Below are positions 28,028-36,897 of a stretch of 64,000 nt of DNA, in pieces. The DNA is from DOZZ01 sp963792655. Its GTDB lineage: Bacteria > Acidobacteriota > Terriglobia > Bryobacterales > Bryobacteraceae. Below the pieces are notes generated by a model that worked only from the letters and a program-made list of their open reading frames with translations, was not told where the DNA came from and did not search any database. Location: the NCBI GenBank assembly GCA_963792655.1, contig CAWBWU010000003.1, positions 124,001-188,000 on the forward strand. The letters are read 5' to 3'. A program made the position numbers and the translations under genes. How positions within the stretch are numbered: position 1 is the stretch's first letter; every line of letters begins with the position of its first letter.

Positions 28028-29425
28028 CTAGCGGGCGACGTTTGCTGCAGGCTGCCAGCGGCCATAACGGCCCAGCGGGCGCGGCTCCTCGACCACTTTC
28101 GGCTTGCTGTCCAGCAGCGGTTTGGCAAACCGCACGAAACCCATCACCAGGCCCGACATCAGCGGCACATGGAAGGTATAGGCGTTCGTGCTCAACAAAG
28201 CGCAGATGGTGAAGGCCAGATACGAAAAAATCAGCGTGCGGGAAAGCGCGAGCACATCAGCATTCTTTTGCAAGCGCGCTTGTTTTGAAATCTTCCAGAG
28301 AGCAAGAAAGGCGAACAGGATCGCGGCGCAATAGAGCGTCACGCCGGGCAGGCCGGTCTCCGTCATCACCAGAAAGATAAAGCTGTGCGCTGGACGCCAT
28401 GCGGCGCTTTCGCCGCGGCTCGCCGCAAGGTAAGCCGCTTGCGGCGCGAACTGACCGATGCCCACCCCCAGAAACGGGTGCATCTTCGTTAACGTGAAGG
28501 CGTCTTCCATCAGCTTGGCTCGCGTCTCCGCGCTTTCTTTCGCCGAGGCCTGCACATCGTTCAATTGCGCGCCGCCATTCAGGAAAAGCCCCATGTAGCG
28601 ATCTTTGACTTCCTGCGACATCACCATGGGAGCGACGATGACCATCGCTGTCAGAGCCGCTATCATCAGCAGGCGCTTCGCCATCGTCGTCTTGATGATG
28701 TAAATGATCGCGAGCACCGCGACCGCAACTAGTCCGCCGCGCGACCCGGTGCGAAGCACAACCACCAACAGGAACGGCACGGTTGCTACGGAGATCAGCC
28801 GGAAGACGATATTTCGCTCACGATCGCCAGCGCAGTAGAGCAGGAATGGCAGGCCCATGAGCAACTGAGCAGCAAGATCGTTCGCGTTTGAGAAGGTGCC
28901 TTCCACCGTTGCCAGGCGGCTATCCTGCGCACTTTCGACGCCGGCGAACATGCTGACGACGACAGCAAACGTGGTGGCAAGCGCGATCGAGAGATATAAG
29001 CCGCGCACCTGCTTCATCGAGAAGATCAACGCGGCCACGATGATGAACGTGAGGTAAGACTTCAGCCAGCCTTCGGTCAGGTTTTGAAACGAGCCGCTAC
29101 GCCACGTACTGAACGGCGCTTCGACCAGCAGCCACAGCGTAAACAGCCCAAGCGAAATGCCGATTCGGTGGGTGAACGCTTTCAGGAAGCCTCCCGTCGC
29201 GAGCGCGCCCACGGTTGCCAGCCCAGCCGAAACAAACGCCATGTGGATGTTGTCCCCGCGATCGATGAACTCCGACGCACGGCTCACCAGGATGAACACG
29301 TAGAGCCAAAGGCAGCCGAACGAAACTACTTTGAGTGGAGATAACTCGGCGGCAGGAAGGACCACTGGCTGAACCGGCTTAGGAGTTGTGCGCAGGAGAG
29401 ACGGTCTGGTCTGGGAAGGTGTCAA
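28028..29425 (-). CDS. O-antigen ligase family protein
   Basis: A 465-residue polytopic protein with about ten to twelve membrane helices. The Wzy_C/WaaL signature region includes the large periplasmic loop with HPFLGVGIGQF and PAHSFIFLVMTETGLPGVTLY at about 330-370; the PAHS-loop His is typical of ligases. Such enzymes join O-polysaccharide to lipid A core or polymerise glycans. The basic, Pro-rich N-terminus precedes the first helix at about 30. No other O-antigen gene lies beside it; the lpx block is 7 kb away. Confidence 0.85.
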   Translation of the reverse strand: MTPSQTRPSLLRTTPKPVQPVVLPAAELSPLKVVSFGCLWLYVFILVSRASEFIDRGDNIHMAFVSAGLATVGALATGGFLKAFTHRIGISLGLFTLWLLVEAPFSTWRSGSFQNLTEGWLKSYLTFIIVAALIFSMKQVRGLYLSIALATTFAVVVSMFAGVESAQDSRLATVEGTFSNANDLAAQLLMGLPFLLYCAGDRERNIVFRLISVATVPFLLVVVLRTGSRGGLVAVAVLAIIYIIKTTMAKRLLMIAALTAMVIVAPMVMSQEVKDRYMGLFLNGGAQLNDVQASAKESAETRAKLMEDAFTLTKMHPFLGVGIGQFAPQAAYLAASRGESAAWRPAHSFIFLVMTETGLPGVTLYCAAILFAFLALWKISKQARLQKNADVLALSRTLIFSYLAFTICALLSTNAYTFHVPLMSGLVMGFVRFAKPLLDSKPKVVEEPRPLGRYGRWQPAANVAR

Positions 29426-29541
29426 AGGATCGTCCTGAGGCCGAAACGCTCATTTTAACATCGGGCCTGGCGCGGGTTTGCCGTATTCGGCGCGCGGTGA
29501 TGCCCTATCGCCACCACTAAGGCATGCTATTTGTAAGGCGC

Positions 29542-30279
29542 ATGACGGATTTGTTGAGTTCGATTGCAGCGAAGAAGAAGCGGCTGGACGAGATGCGGCC
29601 AGTCTCGCGCGCAGCACTTCTTGCGCTGCAGAAATCCTATGACGTCGATCTCACCTATACGTCGAACGCAATCGAAGGCAACACGCTGACGTTGCGGGAA
29701 ACCGCTGAGCTGATTGAACACGGCCTTACTGTCGGCGGCAAACCGTTGCGCGATCATCTCGAGGCAGTCGACCACTACAACGCGGTTCTCTGGATGCGCG
29801 AGTTAGCCGATCAATCGACCCCTGTGGACGAGACAACCGTGCGCGAACTGCACCGCCGTATTGTCGCTCGCAGCCAGCCGGAAATCGGTGGCGTATACAG
29901 CACCCTTCCGCGGAGGATTGCCGGTTCGCCGGTTGTCTTCCCGAATGCAGCGAAGCTTCCGTCGTTAATGAAAAGCTTCGGCGAGTGGCTGTCCGGAGCA
30001 CAGCCCGAACCTGCTCCGAGCTTCGAAGCCCACTCGCGGTTAGTCGCGATTCACCCGTTTGCTGACGGGAATGGTCGCACGGCGAGGCTATTGATGAATC
30101 TGCTTCTCTTGCGCGGAGGGTATCCTCCCGTGGCCGTCCGGCCGGAAGATCGCAAGGCGTATTTGGATTGTTTAGAGCATCTGTCGTTGCAAGACGACGC
30201 GCGGCCGTTCCAGACGTTTATGCACGAGCGTCTAAATGCAACGTTGAGCGAGTACTTAGAGGTGTTGAGGGAGGTTTAG
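29542..30279 (+). CDS. Fic family protein with N-terminal inhibitory motif
   Basis: A Fic AMP-transferase of about 245 residues. The catalytic motif HPFADGNGRTAR is complete at about 171-182. The inhibitory helix motif (S/T)xxxE(G/N) is seen as SNAIEG at about 41-46, so this is a self-inhibited class II Fic. I chose the ATG at 29542 because TAAGG lies seven bases upstream; 29524 is an alternative. Fic proteins transfer AMP or other phospho-groups to hydroxyl side chains of target proteins. No antitoxin gene is adjacent, which agrees with cis inhibition. The protein ends without an obvious DNA-binding domain. Confidence 0.9.
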   Translation: MTDLLSSIAAKKKRLDEMRPVSRAALLALQKSYDVDLTYTSNAIEGNTLTLRETAELIEHGLTVGGKPLRDHLEAVDHYNAVLWMRELADQSTPVDETTVRELHRRIVARSQPEIGGVYSTLPRRIAGSPVVFPNAAKLPSLMKSFGEWLSGAQPEPAPSFEAHSRLVAIHPFADGNGRTARLLMNLLLLRGGYPPVAVRPEDRKAYLDCLEHLSLQDDARPFQTFMHERLNATLSEYLEVLREV

Positions 30280-30316
30280 GCCACCGCTGGATGACGCGCG
30301 GGACGTGTGGGCTTTG

Positions 30317-30358
30317 AGAAAGCCGGCGGCCACAACGTGTGGCAGCCGGCTTTGTTGT
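30317..30358. terminator. Bidirectional intrinsic terminator
   Basis: AAAGCCGGC (30319-30327) pairs with GCCGGCTTT (30345-30353), and an inner GCCACA/TGTGGC pair extends the hairpin. T-rich tracts lie on both strands. It sits between the convergent fic-like gene and thioredoxin gene and can serve both. Confidence 0.8.
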
Positions 30359-30700
30359 TACTTTGCGACTTCGACGTGGGCGTCGAGCATTTTCTGCACG
30401 TCAGTCTTGCCTACCGCTCCGACCTTCTGCTCGACTACTTTGCCGTTCTTGAACAGCAACAGCGTCGGGATGCCACGAATGTTGTAGCGGCCGGGCGTTT
30501 CCATATTCTCGTCGACGTTCATCTTACCGACGACTGCTTTGCCGTGATACTCCTCGGCCAAGAGCGTCGACAGTAGGCGTCATCTGACGGCACGGTCCGC
30601 ACCATTCCGCCCAGAAGTCCACCAGTACCGGAACGTCTGATTTCAGAACTTCCGAGTCAAACTTCGCGTCGGTAAATGTTTGCGTGTGATTGCCAGCCAT
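30358..30700 (-). CDS. trxA: Thioredoxin (one frameshift)
   Basis: The start at 30700 has GGAG eight bases upstream. The N-terminal part contains VLVDFWAEWCGPCRQM, with the redox motif WCGPC at about 33-37. Near 30560 one extra base shifts the frame, and the rest (LAEEYHGKAVVGKMNVDENM, IRGIPTLLLFKNGKVVE with the cis-Pro) continues normally. Joined length is about 113 residues, standard for TrxA. It reduces disulfides in cytoplasmic proteins such as ribonucleotide reductase. The shift is probably a sequencing error, because the protein is otherwise perfect. Confidence 0.85.
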
Positions 30701-30737
30701 TTTCAGTCTCCAATACCATTAGAATGCGTTCGAGTAC

Positions 30738-32156
30738 TTAAAGATTCAACACCCGCGCGTACAAGTTGCTATACTGCCGGGCCGACTCGATCCAGGAGAA
30801 ATCCTTGCACATCCCATTCCGAATCAAGCGCTGCCATACTTTCGGCTGCCGGTAGGCGGCTAGCGATTGCTTGACAGCAGATAAGAATGCTTCGGGCGAG
30901 TAGTCGTCGAATTTGAATCCTGTCGCCTCGTCGATCGTATCATCGAGGCCGCCGGTCGCCCGTACTACCGGAACCGTCCCGTATTTCAAACTGTATATCT
31001 GATTGAGCCCGCACGGTTCGTACTGGCTCGGCATCAGGAATATGTCGGCTCCGGCTTCGATACGATGCGCCAGCGCTTCGTCATACCCCAGGTACACGCC
31101 GACGCGGCCGGGAAACGCCGCTGCGAGTTGCCGGAACATTTCTTCATAGCGCGGCTCGCCCGAACCTAACGCCACAAAGTACACGTCCTCGTTGAACAGA
31201 GCTTCGGCCGCAGCTCCGATCAGGTCGGTGCCTTTTTGTGATGTGAATCGTGACACGATGCCCAGCAGCGGACGTTTCATGGCGTCGCTGCTGAGCCCGA
31301 ACTGTTCGAGCAGCGCACGTTTACAGGCTTGCTTCCCGCTGAGGTCCCGTTCGCTGTAGTTGGCAGCAAGTAACGCATCGGTCTCCGGGTTCCATTGCGT
31401 GTAATCCACACCGTTCACAATGCCGGTCAACGACCCCGCTCGCGCTCGCAGCAGGCCGTCGAGACCGAAGCCGTAAGCCGGCGTTTGGATCTCCTGCGCG
31501 TACCGTGCGCTCACAGTGGTGAGCCAATCGCTGAATACCAGTCCGGCCTTAAGAAAGTTCACGTTGCCGTAGAACTCGAGCAAGTCAGGCCGGAACAGTT
31601 GCGACGGGAGTCCCAGCCGGTAAAGCGCCTCGGGTCCGAACAGACCCTGGTAACCGAGGTTATGTATCGTGCAGATGGTTTTGAGTCCCAGGAAGGTCGG
31701 GTCCTGCGGGAAGTACTGTTTCAAATACACCGGCACGAGACCGGCTTGCCAGTCATGGCAATGCAGAATGTCCGGGCGAAAGATATGGCGTGCAATTTCA
31801 ATCGCCGCACGCGAGAGCAGCCCAAAGCGCAAGTCATTGTCGGGATAGTCCGAGGCGCCTTCGTTATAGAGGCCGGCGCGATCGTACAGCTGAGGGCAAT
31901 CGAGAAAGAGAAAGTCCGGATCGGATTCAGCCTGATGCACCGACGCGTCGAAGGAAAACGGCCCGATCGAGAGCGGAAGGTGGTCGTAGATCCGGCGCAT
32001 CGGGAACTTGCGCGCCGCGCGGTAACGCGGAAGCAGCACGCGCGTTTCGTGACCCCACTTCTTCAGAGCGCCGGGTAAGGCGCCGACCACATCCGCGAGA
32101 CCACCCGTCTTGGCGAAGGGCGCCGCCTCTGAAGCCACCATCAGGATCTTGCTCAT
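30738..32156 (-). CDS. glgA: Glycogen synthase GlgA (ADP-glucose type)
   Basis: A 472-residue GT5 glycosyltransferase from the ATG at 32156. It has the ADP-glucose-binding KTGGLADVVGALP motif at about 15-27, a GT5 catalytic domain (ILHCHDWQAGLVPVYL), and the C-terminal donor site (GIVSRFTSQKGTDL, MPSQYEPCGLNQIYSL, GGLDDTI). It elongates alpha-1,4-glucan from ADP-glucose in glycogen storage. No other glg gene is in the window. Its start and that of the divergent TPR gene are only 31 bp apart. Confidence 0.93.
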   Translation of the reverse strand: MSKILMVASEAAPFAKTGGLADVVGALPGALKKWGHETRVLLPRYRAARKFPMRRIYDHLPLSIGPFSFDASVHQAESDPDFLFLDCPQLYDRAGLYNEGASDYPDNDLRFGLLSRAAIEIARHIFRPDILHCHDWQAGLVPVYLKQYFPQDPTFLGLKTICTIHNLGYQGLFGPEALYRLGLPSQLFRPDLLEFYGNVNFLKAGLVFSDWLTTVSARYAQEIQTPAYGFGLDGLLRARAGSLTGIVNGVDYTQWNPETDALLAANYSERDLSGKQACKRALLEQFGLSSDAMKRPLLGIVSRFTSQKGTDLIGAAAEALFNEDVYFVALGSGEPRYEEMFRQLAAAFPGRVGVYLGYDEALAHRIEAGADIFLMPSQYEPCGLNQIYSLKYGTVPVVRATGGLDDTIDEATGFKFDDYSPEAFLSAVKQSLAAYRQPKVWQRLIRNGMCKDFSWIESARQYSNLYARVLNL

Positions 32157-32187
32157 GCTCTCTAACAACCTACAACTTTGGGCGGCA

Positions 32188-33687
32188 ATGTTAGAATCAG
32201 GTCTTCGGTTGAATCATTTGCTAAGCCGCATTTTCTTACCCGCCCTGCTACTTGCGGCATCTCAGGTTGCACCCGCAGCCGATCAGAATCAGCTGGATGC
32301 CAGCGAGCCGCTCTTTACCGTGATGGCCGCGATTAACGCGGTTGGCTTCAACTCCGGCTTGGCCACTTCGCCGCCCATTCGCAAGCAAGTCCGGGAGTTT
32401 ATCGCCGCGCGTCATCCCTCGGTGCTGCCCGAATTGCGCGAGGCTTATGCGGCCGCGGCATACCGCCGCAGCGATACCGAAATTCTGACGGAATTCCTGT
32501 CCCTTGGATTGTCATTGAAAGCCGCGCCCGGTTTCGAGTGGCGAGTACGGGAAGTCGAGATTCCGCCAGCGGCGATGGCGCTCGACCACTTCCGTGTCCT
32601 GCTGCCACGCTTTTATCAGGAGGCCGGCATCGCCGAACTTTGGAAGCGCTCGCAAGGCGCGATCGAAGCAGAGTTGGCGCGGTATCAACCCGCGGTGATT
32701 CAGACCGTGACGGAAGTGAACGCGTATGTTCGCAATCCCGGGTTCGGTTATCTCGGACGACATTTTCAGGTTTACTTCGACATGCTCACGCCGCCGAACG
32801 TCGTGCAGACGCGGAGCTATGCCGACGATTATTTCGTAGTCATCTCGCCTTCGAATGAACCTCGCGTCCAGGACATTCGCCACGCTTACCTTTACTTTCT
32901 GATGGACCCGCTCGGCACCAAGTACGGCATGGATCTGAAAGAGAAGAGTTCGCTTGCCGCCTTCGCTGCTGCCGCGCCTGCGCTCGGAGAAAACTTCAAA
33001 GAAGATTTCGTGTTGCTCTCGGTTGCTTCGCTGGTGAAAGCCATCGAGAGCCGCATGACTCACAACCCGGCCATGGTGGAACAGGCGCTGCTTGAGGGCT
33101 ACATCCTGACGCCTTATTTTGCTGAGCAGTTAGCCGTCTACGAGAAGCAGCCCGAATCGATGAAGCTGTTCTTCCCCAGGATGGTGTCGGACATCAGCGT
33201 ACGCAAAGAGAACAAGCGCCTCTCGGAAGTGAAGTTCGCACCGGCGCCCGCGCCGCGCAGCGTGGTCGCAACCACCAACACTGCCGTTTCCGGGTCGGTC
33301 GCCTCTCGCACGCTTGAAAGCGCCGAAGATACGCTGTATCAGAAGAAAGATCTGGAGACCGCGCGATCGCTGTATCAAAAATCTCTCGACCAGCCGGGCG
33401 AGGCCGAAGAACATGCGCGCGCCTACTTTGGGCTCGCACGCATAGCCCTGCAGCAAAAAGATCTGGACCGCGCCGAACAGCTCTTCAAGAAGACACTGGA
33501 GTCATCTCCGGACGATGTGACGCGCGGCTGGTCGCAGTACTATCTCGGCCAGATGGCGATGAACCAGAATCCGCCTGATCCGGCTGAAGCCGGGCGCCGT
33601 TTTCGCGAAACCATTGCACTCGCGGGCGCGAACCCCAAGACACGCGAGCTTGCTCAAAAAGCTCTCGATCAGCTACCCAAACCCTGA
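32188..33687 (+). CDS. Secreted TPR-containing protein
   Basis: A 499-residue protein from the ATG at 32188, with a signal peptide (LLSRIFLPALLLAASQVAPA). Residues 40-360 are helical and unrecognised, with DDYFVVISPSNEPRVQDIRHAY. The last 130 residues hold tetratricopeptide-like repeats (AEDTLYQKKDLETARSLYQK, AYFGLARIALQQKDLDRAEQ, WSQYYLGQMAMNQNPPDPAE). It is likely periplasmic and may scaffold an envelope complex. It is followed 7 bp later by a second secreted TPR gene, then rnc, in an apparent operon. Confidence 0.75.
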   Translation: MLESGLRLNHLLSRIFLPALLLAASQVAPAADQNQLDASEPLFTVMAAINAVGFNSGLATSPPIRKQVREFIAARHPSVLPELREAYAAAAYRRSDTEILTEFLSLGLSLKAAPGFEWRVREVEIPPAAMALDHFRVLLPRFYQEAGIAELWKRSQGAIEAELARYQPAVIQTVTEVNAYVRNPGFGYLGRHFQVYFDMLTPPNVVQTRSYADDYFVVISPSNEPRVQDIRHAYLYFLMDPLGTKYGMDLKEKSSLAAFAAAAPALGENFKEDFVLLSVASLVKAIESRMTHNPAMVEQALLEGYILTPYFAEQLAVYEKQPESMKLFFPRMVSDISVRKENKRLSEVKFAPAPAPRSVVATTNTAVSGSVASRTLESAEDTLYQKKDLETARSLYQKSLDQPGEAEEHARAYFGLARIALQQKDLDRAEQLFKKTLESSPDDVTRGWSQYYLGQMAMNQNPPDPAEAGRRFRETIALAGANPKTRELAQKALDQLPKP

Positions 33688-33694
33688 GGACCTC

Positions 33695-34456
33695 ATGAAC
33701 CGCATCATTATCCTTTGCTCCGCCGCTGCTCTCGCGGGCGCCACACTCAACGCGCAGCCCAAGCCCAAATCGCAAAAAGAAATTGCTGTACTCCAGAAGA
33801 TGTTTGGGGCGCCAGATCCCGACACCAAAATAGCCGCTGCCGAAGACCTGCTCAACAACTACGCGGACAGCGACTTCAAACCTTACGCGCTGCTCTCCGA
33901 AGCCGAATCTTACGAAGCAAAGGGCGCGTACGAAAAGACCGTGGTGTTTGGCGAACGCACGCTCGAGGCTGACCCGAAGCAGTTCGTCGCCATGCTGATC
34001 CTCGCGCGGCAGTACATCGGGCACGTTCGCGAAAACGACCTCGATCGCGAAACGAAACTGACCCAGGGCGAGAAGTACGCGAAGGACGCGATTGCGGCTA
34101 TTCAGACCGCGCCGAAGGTGAACGCCAACATCTCGGATGCGGAATGGGAGACGACCAAGAAACAGAGCACGGCCGAGGCCGATGAAGCGCTCGGTATGTC
34201 TGCGGTTGCGCGCAAGAAGTATACGGATGCCGAAGACTACTTCAAGAAGAGCATCGAGCTGACCAGTGGCACCAATGCCGCGCTCATCGTACGCCTTGCT
34301 TCGGCATACAACAAAGACGGCAAGTACGATCTCGCGATCGCCGAACTGGACAAAGTGAAAAGCGTGCCGAACACCCCCCCTGCGGTGTTGCAGGTGGCGG
34401 ACGCGGAGCGCGACAAGTCGATGAAAGGCAAGGCGGCGGGCGCGCCCAAGCCGTAG
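33695..34456 (+). CDS. Secreted TPR repeat protein
   Basis: A 253-residue protein with a signal peptide (MNRIIILCSAAALAGATLNAQ) and GAGGA ribosome binding site just upstream. The body is made of TPR-like helical hairpins (FKPYALLSEAESYEAKGAYE, QSTAEADEALGMSAVARKKY, AALIVRLASAYNKDGKYDLA). The C-terminus is Lys/Gly/Pro-rich. It resembles the end of the upstream gene and probably works with it. No enzymatic motif is seen. Confidence 0.78.
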   Translation: MNRIIILCSAAALAGATLNAQPKPKSQKEIAVLQKMFGAPDPDTKIAAAEDLLNNYADSDFKPYALLSEAESYEAKGAYEKTVVFGERTLEADPKQFVAMLILARQYIGHVRENDLDRETKLTQGEKYAKDAIAAIQTAPKVNANISDAEWETTKKQSTAEADEALGMSAVARKKYTDAEDYFKKSIELTSGTNAALIVRLASAYNKDGKYDLAIAELDKVKSVPNTPPAVLQVADAERDKSMKGKAAGAPKP

Positions 34457-34459
34457 CGG

Positions 34460-35176
34460 ATGACGCACGACGCTGCGCAACTAGAGGTGCTGGTGGGCTA
34501 TAAGTTCACCAGCAGTGAGTTGCTGCGGCGCGCTTTGACACACAGCAGTTGGGCGCATGAAACGCCTACCGCCGAAACACCCGCCGCGCAGCGCCACAAC
34601 GAGCAGCTCGAGTTTCTGGGTGATTCGGTTTTAGGTCTGCTGGTGAGCGACGCGCTCGTCAGTCACTTTCCCGATTGGAGCGAGGGCGCGCTCTCGCGGA
34701 TGAAGGCGCACTTAGTGAGCGCGGCGCATCTGTCGAAAGTGGCGAGCCGCCTGGATCTGGGTCGGTTTCTGGTGATCGGCCGCGGTGAGGAGATGAGCGG
34801 CGGACGAAGCAAGCCCGCGCTGCTGGCGAACGCGCTCGAAGCGGTCATCGCCGCACTGTATCTCGATGGTGGAATCGGCGCCGCCGCGCAATTCATTCGA
34901 GAGTGGGTGATTGCGGACACATTCGAGAGCCCCGAGACCAGCATTCCGGCCGAGAGCACGGACTACATCGGTCAATTGATCCAACACACACGCGGTCACA
35001 AGATGGTGACCCCGCAGTTCATCGTGCTGGAGGAGCGCGGCCCGCAGCATGCCAAGGTGTTTGTAATGCAGGTGAAGATGGGTCGCACCGTGGTCGGGCA
35101 AGGCGAAGGTGCAAACAAACGGGCGGCCTCGCAAAAGGCTGCTCAGCAGGCGCTCGAATCGCTGCGGATTACCTGA
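34460..35176 (+). CDS. rnc: Ribonuclease III
   Basis: A 238-residue RNase III. The catalytic domain carries the signature NEQLEFLGDSVLGLLVSD at about 49-66 and the second acidic site in LANALEAVIAALYLDGG. A C-terminal double-stranded RNA-binding domain follows (DYIGQLIQHTRGHKMVTPQF ... GEGANKRAASQKAAQQALES). It processes rRNA precursors and degrades structured RNAs. It lies three bases after the TPR gene and overlaps the convergent sigma factor gene by eight bases. Confidence 0.95.
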   Translation: MTHDAAQLEVLVGYKFTSSELLRRALTHSSWAHETPTAETPAAQRHNEQLEFLGDSVLGLLVSDALVSHFPDWSEGALSRMKAHLVSAAHLSKVASRLDLGRFLVIGRGEEMSGGRSKPALLANALEAVIAALYLDGGIGAAAQFIREWVIADTFESPETSIPAESTDYIGQLIQHTRGHKMVTPQFIVLEERGPQHAKVFVMQVKMGRTVVGQGEGANKRAASQKAAQQALESLRIT

Positions 35177-36407
35177 TCTCCGCCAGCCGCCGTTCCAGAA
35201 ATCGCTTCTCGCTCGCATTGCCCGCGAGTGCAAGAGCCTGTCGGTAACTGTGCTCTGCTTCATCGGTTCGCCCCATGCGGCGGAACAGGTCCGCCCTCAC
35301 CGCGTGCAACAGATGATAGTGCTCCAAACCATCCGTCGCGCCGGGAGCGTCGATCAGCGCGAGACCCGCCTCCGGGCCTTGCGCCATTGAAACTGCTGCC
35401 GCACGGTTGAGCAACACGATCGCGGTCGGCTGTTGCGCTTCAAGAAGTTGATACAGCGCGGCGATCTGGTTCCAATCGGTGTCTTGTGCGCGCCGTGCCG
35501 TGCAATGCAACACAGCGATTGCGGCTTGCAGCGCGAACGGGCCAGGGTTGCCGGCGCGGAACACTTCATCGACCAGCGGAACTGCCTCGGCAATCTGCGC
35601 AGCATCCCAGCGGCTGCGGTCCTGATCCTGGAGGGTGACAATGTCGCCCGCGCCGTCGAACCGTGCGTTTCGCCTTGAATCCTGCAGCAGCAGCAGAGCC
35701 AGCAGAGCAGTCACTTCAGCCGGCGGCTGCGACCCCAGCAATTCGCGCAGCAGCCGCGCGAGCCGAATGGCTTCCGTGCAAAGGCCGGCCCGCAGCAACT
35801 GCGTTCCGCGGGTCGCCGCGTAGCCCTCATTGAACACGAGATAGACCACCGTCAGTACCGCTTCGATGCGGTCCGGCATGTCGCGCTTCTGCGGAACAAC
35901 GTACGGAATTCCGGCGTCGCGGATTTTACGCTTGGCGCGTACAATGCGTTGCGCCATGGTGGCTTCGGGCACCAGAAAGGCCCGCGCGATCTCATCGGTT
36001 TCGAGTCCGCACAACGTACGAAGCGTGAGCGCGATCTGCGCTTCGGGCGCGATGGCCGGGTGACAACACGTGAAGATCAACCGCAGTTGATCATCGGGAA
36101 TTTCGCCGGGATTGTAATCCGGAACATGCGCGGGCTCGTCTTTGACGCTCTCGATATCGCCTTCCCATCTCCGCTTGCGACGCAGGCGGTCGATGGCTTT
36201 GAAACGCGCTGTCTGAATAATCCATGCGCGTGGCAGATCGGGGACTCCGTCATGCGGCCACTGATCCATCGCAGCGGCGAACGCTTCCTGCGCCGACTCT
36301 TCTGCCAGGTCGAAGTCTCCGAGCATGCGGATCAGCGTCGCGACGATTCTGCCCCAATCCGATCGATACACTTCCTCGACCGCTGTCGTGACATTCGCCG
36401 GCATCAA
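35169..36407 (-). CDS. ECF42-type RNA polymerase sigma factor
   Basis: A 412-residue ECF sigma factor. Region 2 (WGRIVATLIRMLGDFDLAEE) and region 4 (TLRTLCGLETDEIARAFLVP) occupy the first 170 residues. A long C-terminal extension (about 180-412) consists of TPR-like helices (VYLVFNEGYAATRG, AAQIAEAVPLVDEVFR, EHYHLLHAVRADLFRRMG), as in the DUF6596/ECF42 group. ECF42 factors have no classic anti-sigma and their genes lie next to YCII/DGPF genes, exactly as here. The promoter motif at 36433-36459 reads in both directions, so the gene may control itself. Confidence 0.9.
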   Translation of the reverse strand: MMPANVTTAVEEVYRSDWGRIVATLIRMLGDFDLAEESAQEAFAAAMDQWPHDGVPDLPRAWIIQTARFKAIDRLRRKRRWEGDIESVKDEPAHVPDYNPGEIPDDQLRLIFTCCHPAIAPEAQIALTLRTLCGLETDEIARAFLVPEATMAQRIVRAKRKIRDAGIPYVVPQKRDMPDRIEAVLTVVYLVFNEGYAATRGTQLLRAGLCTEAIRLARLLRELLGSQPPAEVTALLALLLLQDSRRNARFDGAGDIVTLQDQDRSRWDAAQIAEAVPLVDEVFRAGNPGPFALQAAIAVLHCTARRAQDTDWNQIAALYQLLEAQQPTAIVLLNRAAAVSMAQGPEAGLALIDAPGATDGLEHYHLLHAVRADLFRRMGRTDEAEHSYRQALALAGNASEKRFLERRLAEIR

Positions 36408-36432
36408 CTGATTCTAAAAAATTCAACGCGGC

Positions 36433-36460
36433 TGTCGAATTGCGCGAGCCTCGTTCGACA
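36433..36460. promoter_or_regulatory. Bidirectional ECF42-type promoter
   Basis: TGTCGA (36433-36438), 17 bp, CGAC (36456-36459). The element is an inverted repeat (TGTCGAA ... TTCGACA overall), so the opposite strand also reads TGTCGA-N17-CGAC towards the sigma factor gene. From memory, ECF42 promoters have TGTCGA at -35 and CGA/TC at -10. It lies in the 72-bp divergent gap between the sigma factor gene and the first YCII gene. Confidence 0.7.
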
Positions 36461-36479
36461 TAAACTAGAGAACCGACGA

Positions 36480-36837
36480 ATGAAATACATGCTGCTGATC
36501 TACGCCGACGAACAGGCGTGGCCCTACGAGGAGCGCGCAGCTTGCTACGAGGAATCGACGCGTTTGACGCACGAGCTGCAGCGGTCGGGGCCAGTACATC
36601 GGCGCCGCGCCGTTGCAGTCTGTGGCAACTGCGACGACGGTGCGGGTGCGCGATGGCAAGCGGCTCATCACCGATGGTCCTTTCGCCGAAACGCGCGAGC
36701 AGTTCGGCGGCTATTTTCTGATCGACGCGGAGAACCTGGACGATGCAATCGAGATCGCCAGCCGTCTCCCTGCGGTCCAGCGCGGCACCGTTGAAATCCG
36801 GCCAGTGATCGAACTGCCCAATCTTCCAAAAACTTAA
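36480..36837 (+). CDS. YCII/DGPF family protein (one frameshift)
   Basis: The start MKYMLLIYADEQAWPYEERA is in one frame to about 36590. The next frame continues with AAPLQSVATATTVRVRDGKR, then LITDGPFAETREQFGGYFLI, which contains the DGPF signature, and ends EIRPVIELPNLPKT. The joined length is about 118 residues, normal for YCII-related proteins. These small ferredoxin-like-fold proteins have no settled function. The gene follows the bidirectional ECF42 promoter. The shift equals one extra base and is likely an error. Confidence 0.8.
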
Positions 36838-36845
36838 TTGCGTGG

Positions 36846-36872
36846 TGTCGATTTTCGCCGCGCCCCTTCGAC
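36846..36872 (+). promoter_or_regulatory. Second ECF42-type promoter
   Basis: TGTCGA (36846-36851), 17 bp, CGAC (36869-36872): identical hexamer, spacing and -10 to the promoter at 36433. Transcription would start near 36879, just ahead of the AGAGGAG ribosome binding site at 36881-36887 of the second YCII gene. Confidence 0.7.
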
Positions 36873-36897
36873 TCACTAGCAGAGGAGCAAAACGAAC

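Noticed and set aside
33485..34480. 331-residue antisense frame over the TPR gene
   Set aside because: No recognisable motif, no ribosome binding site, fully inside a convincing secreted TPR gene.
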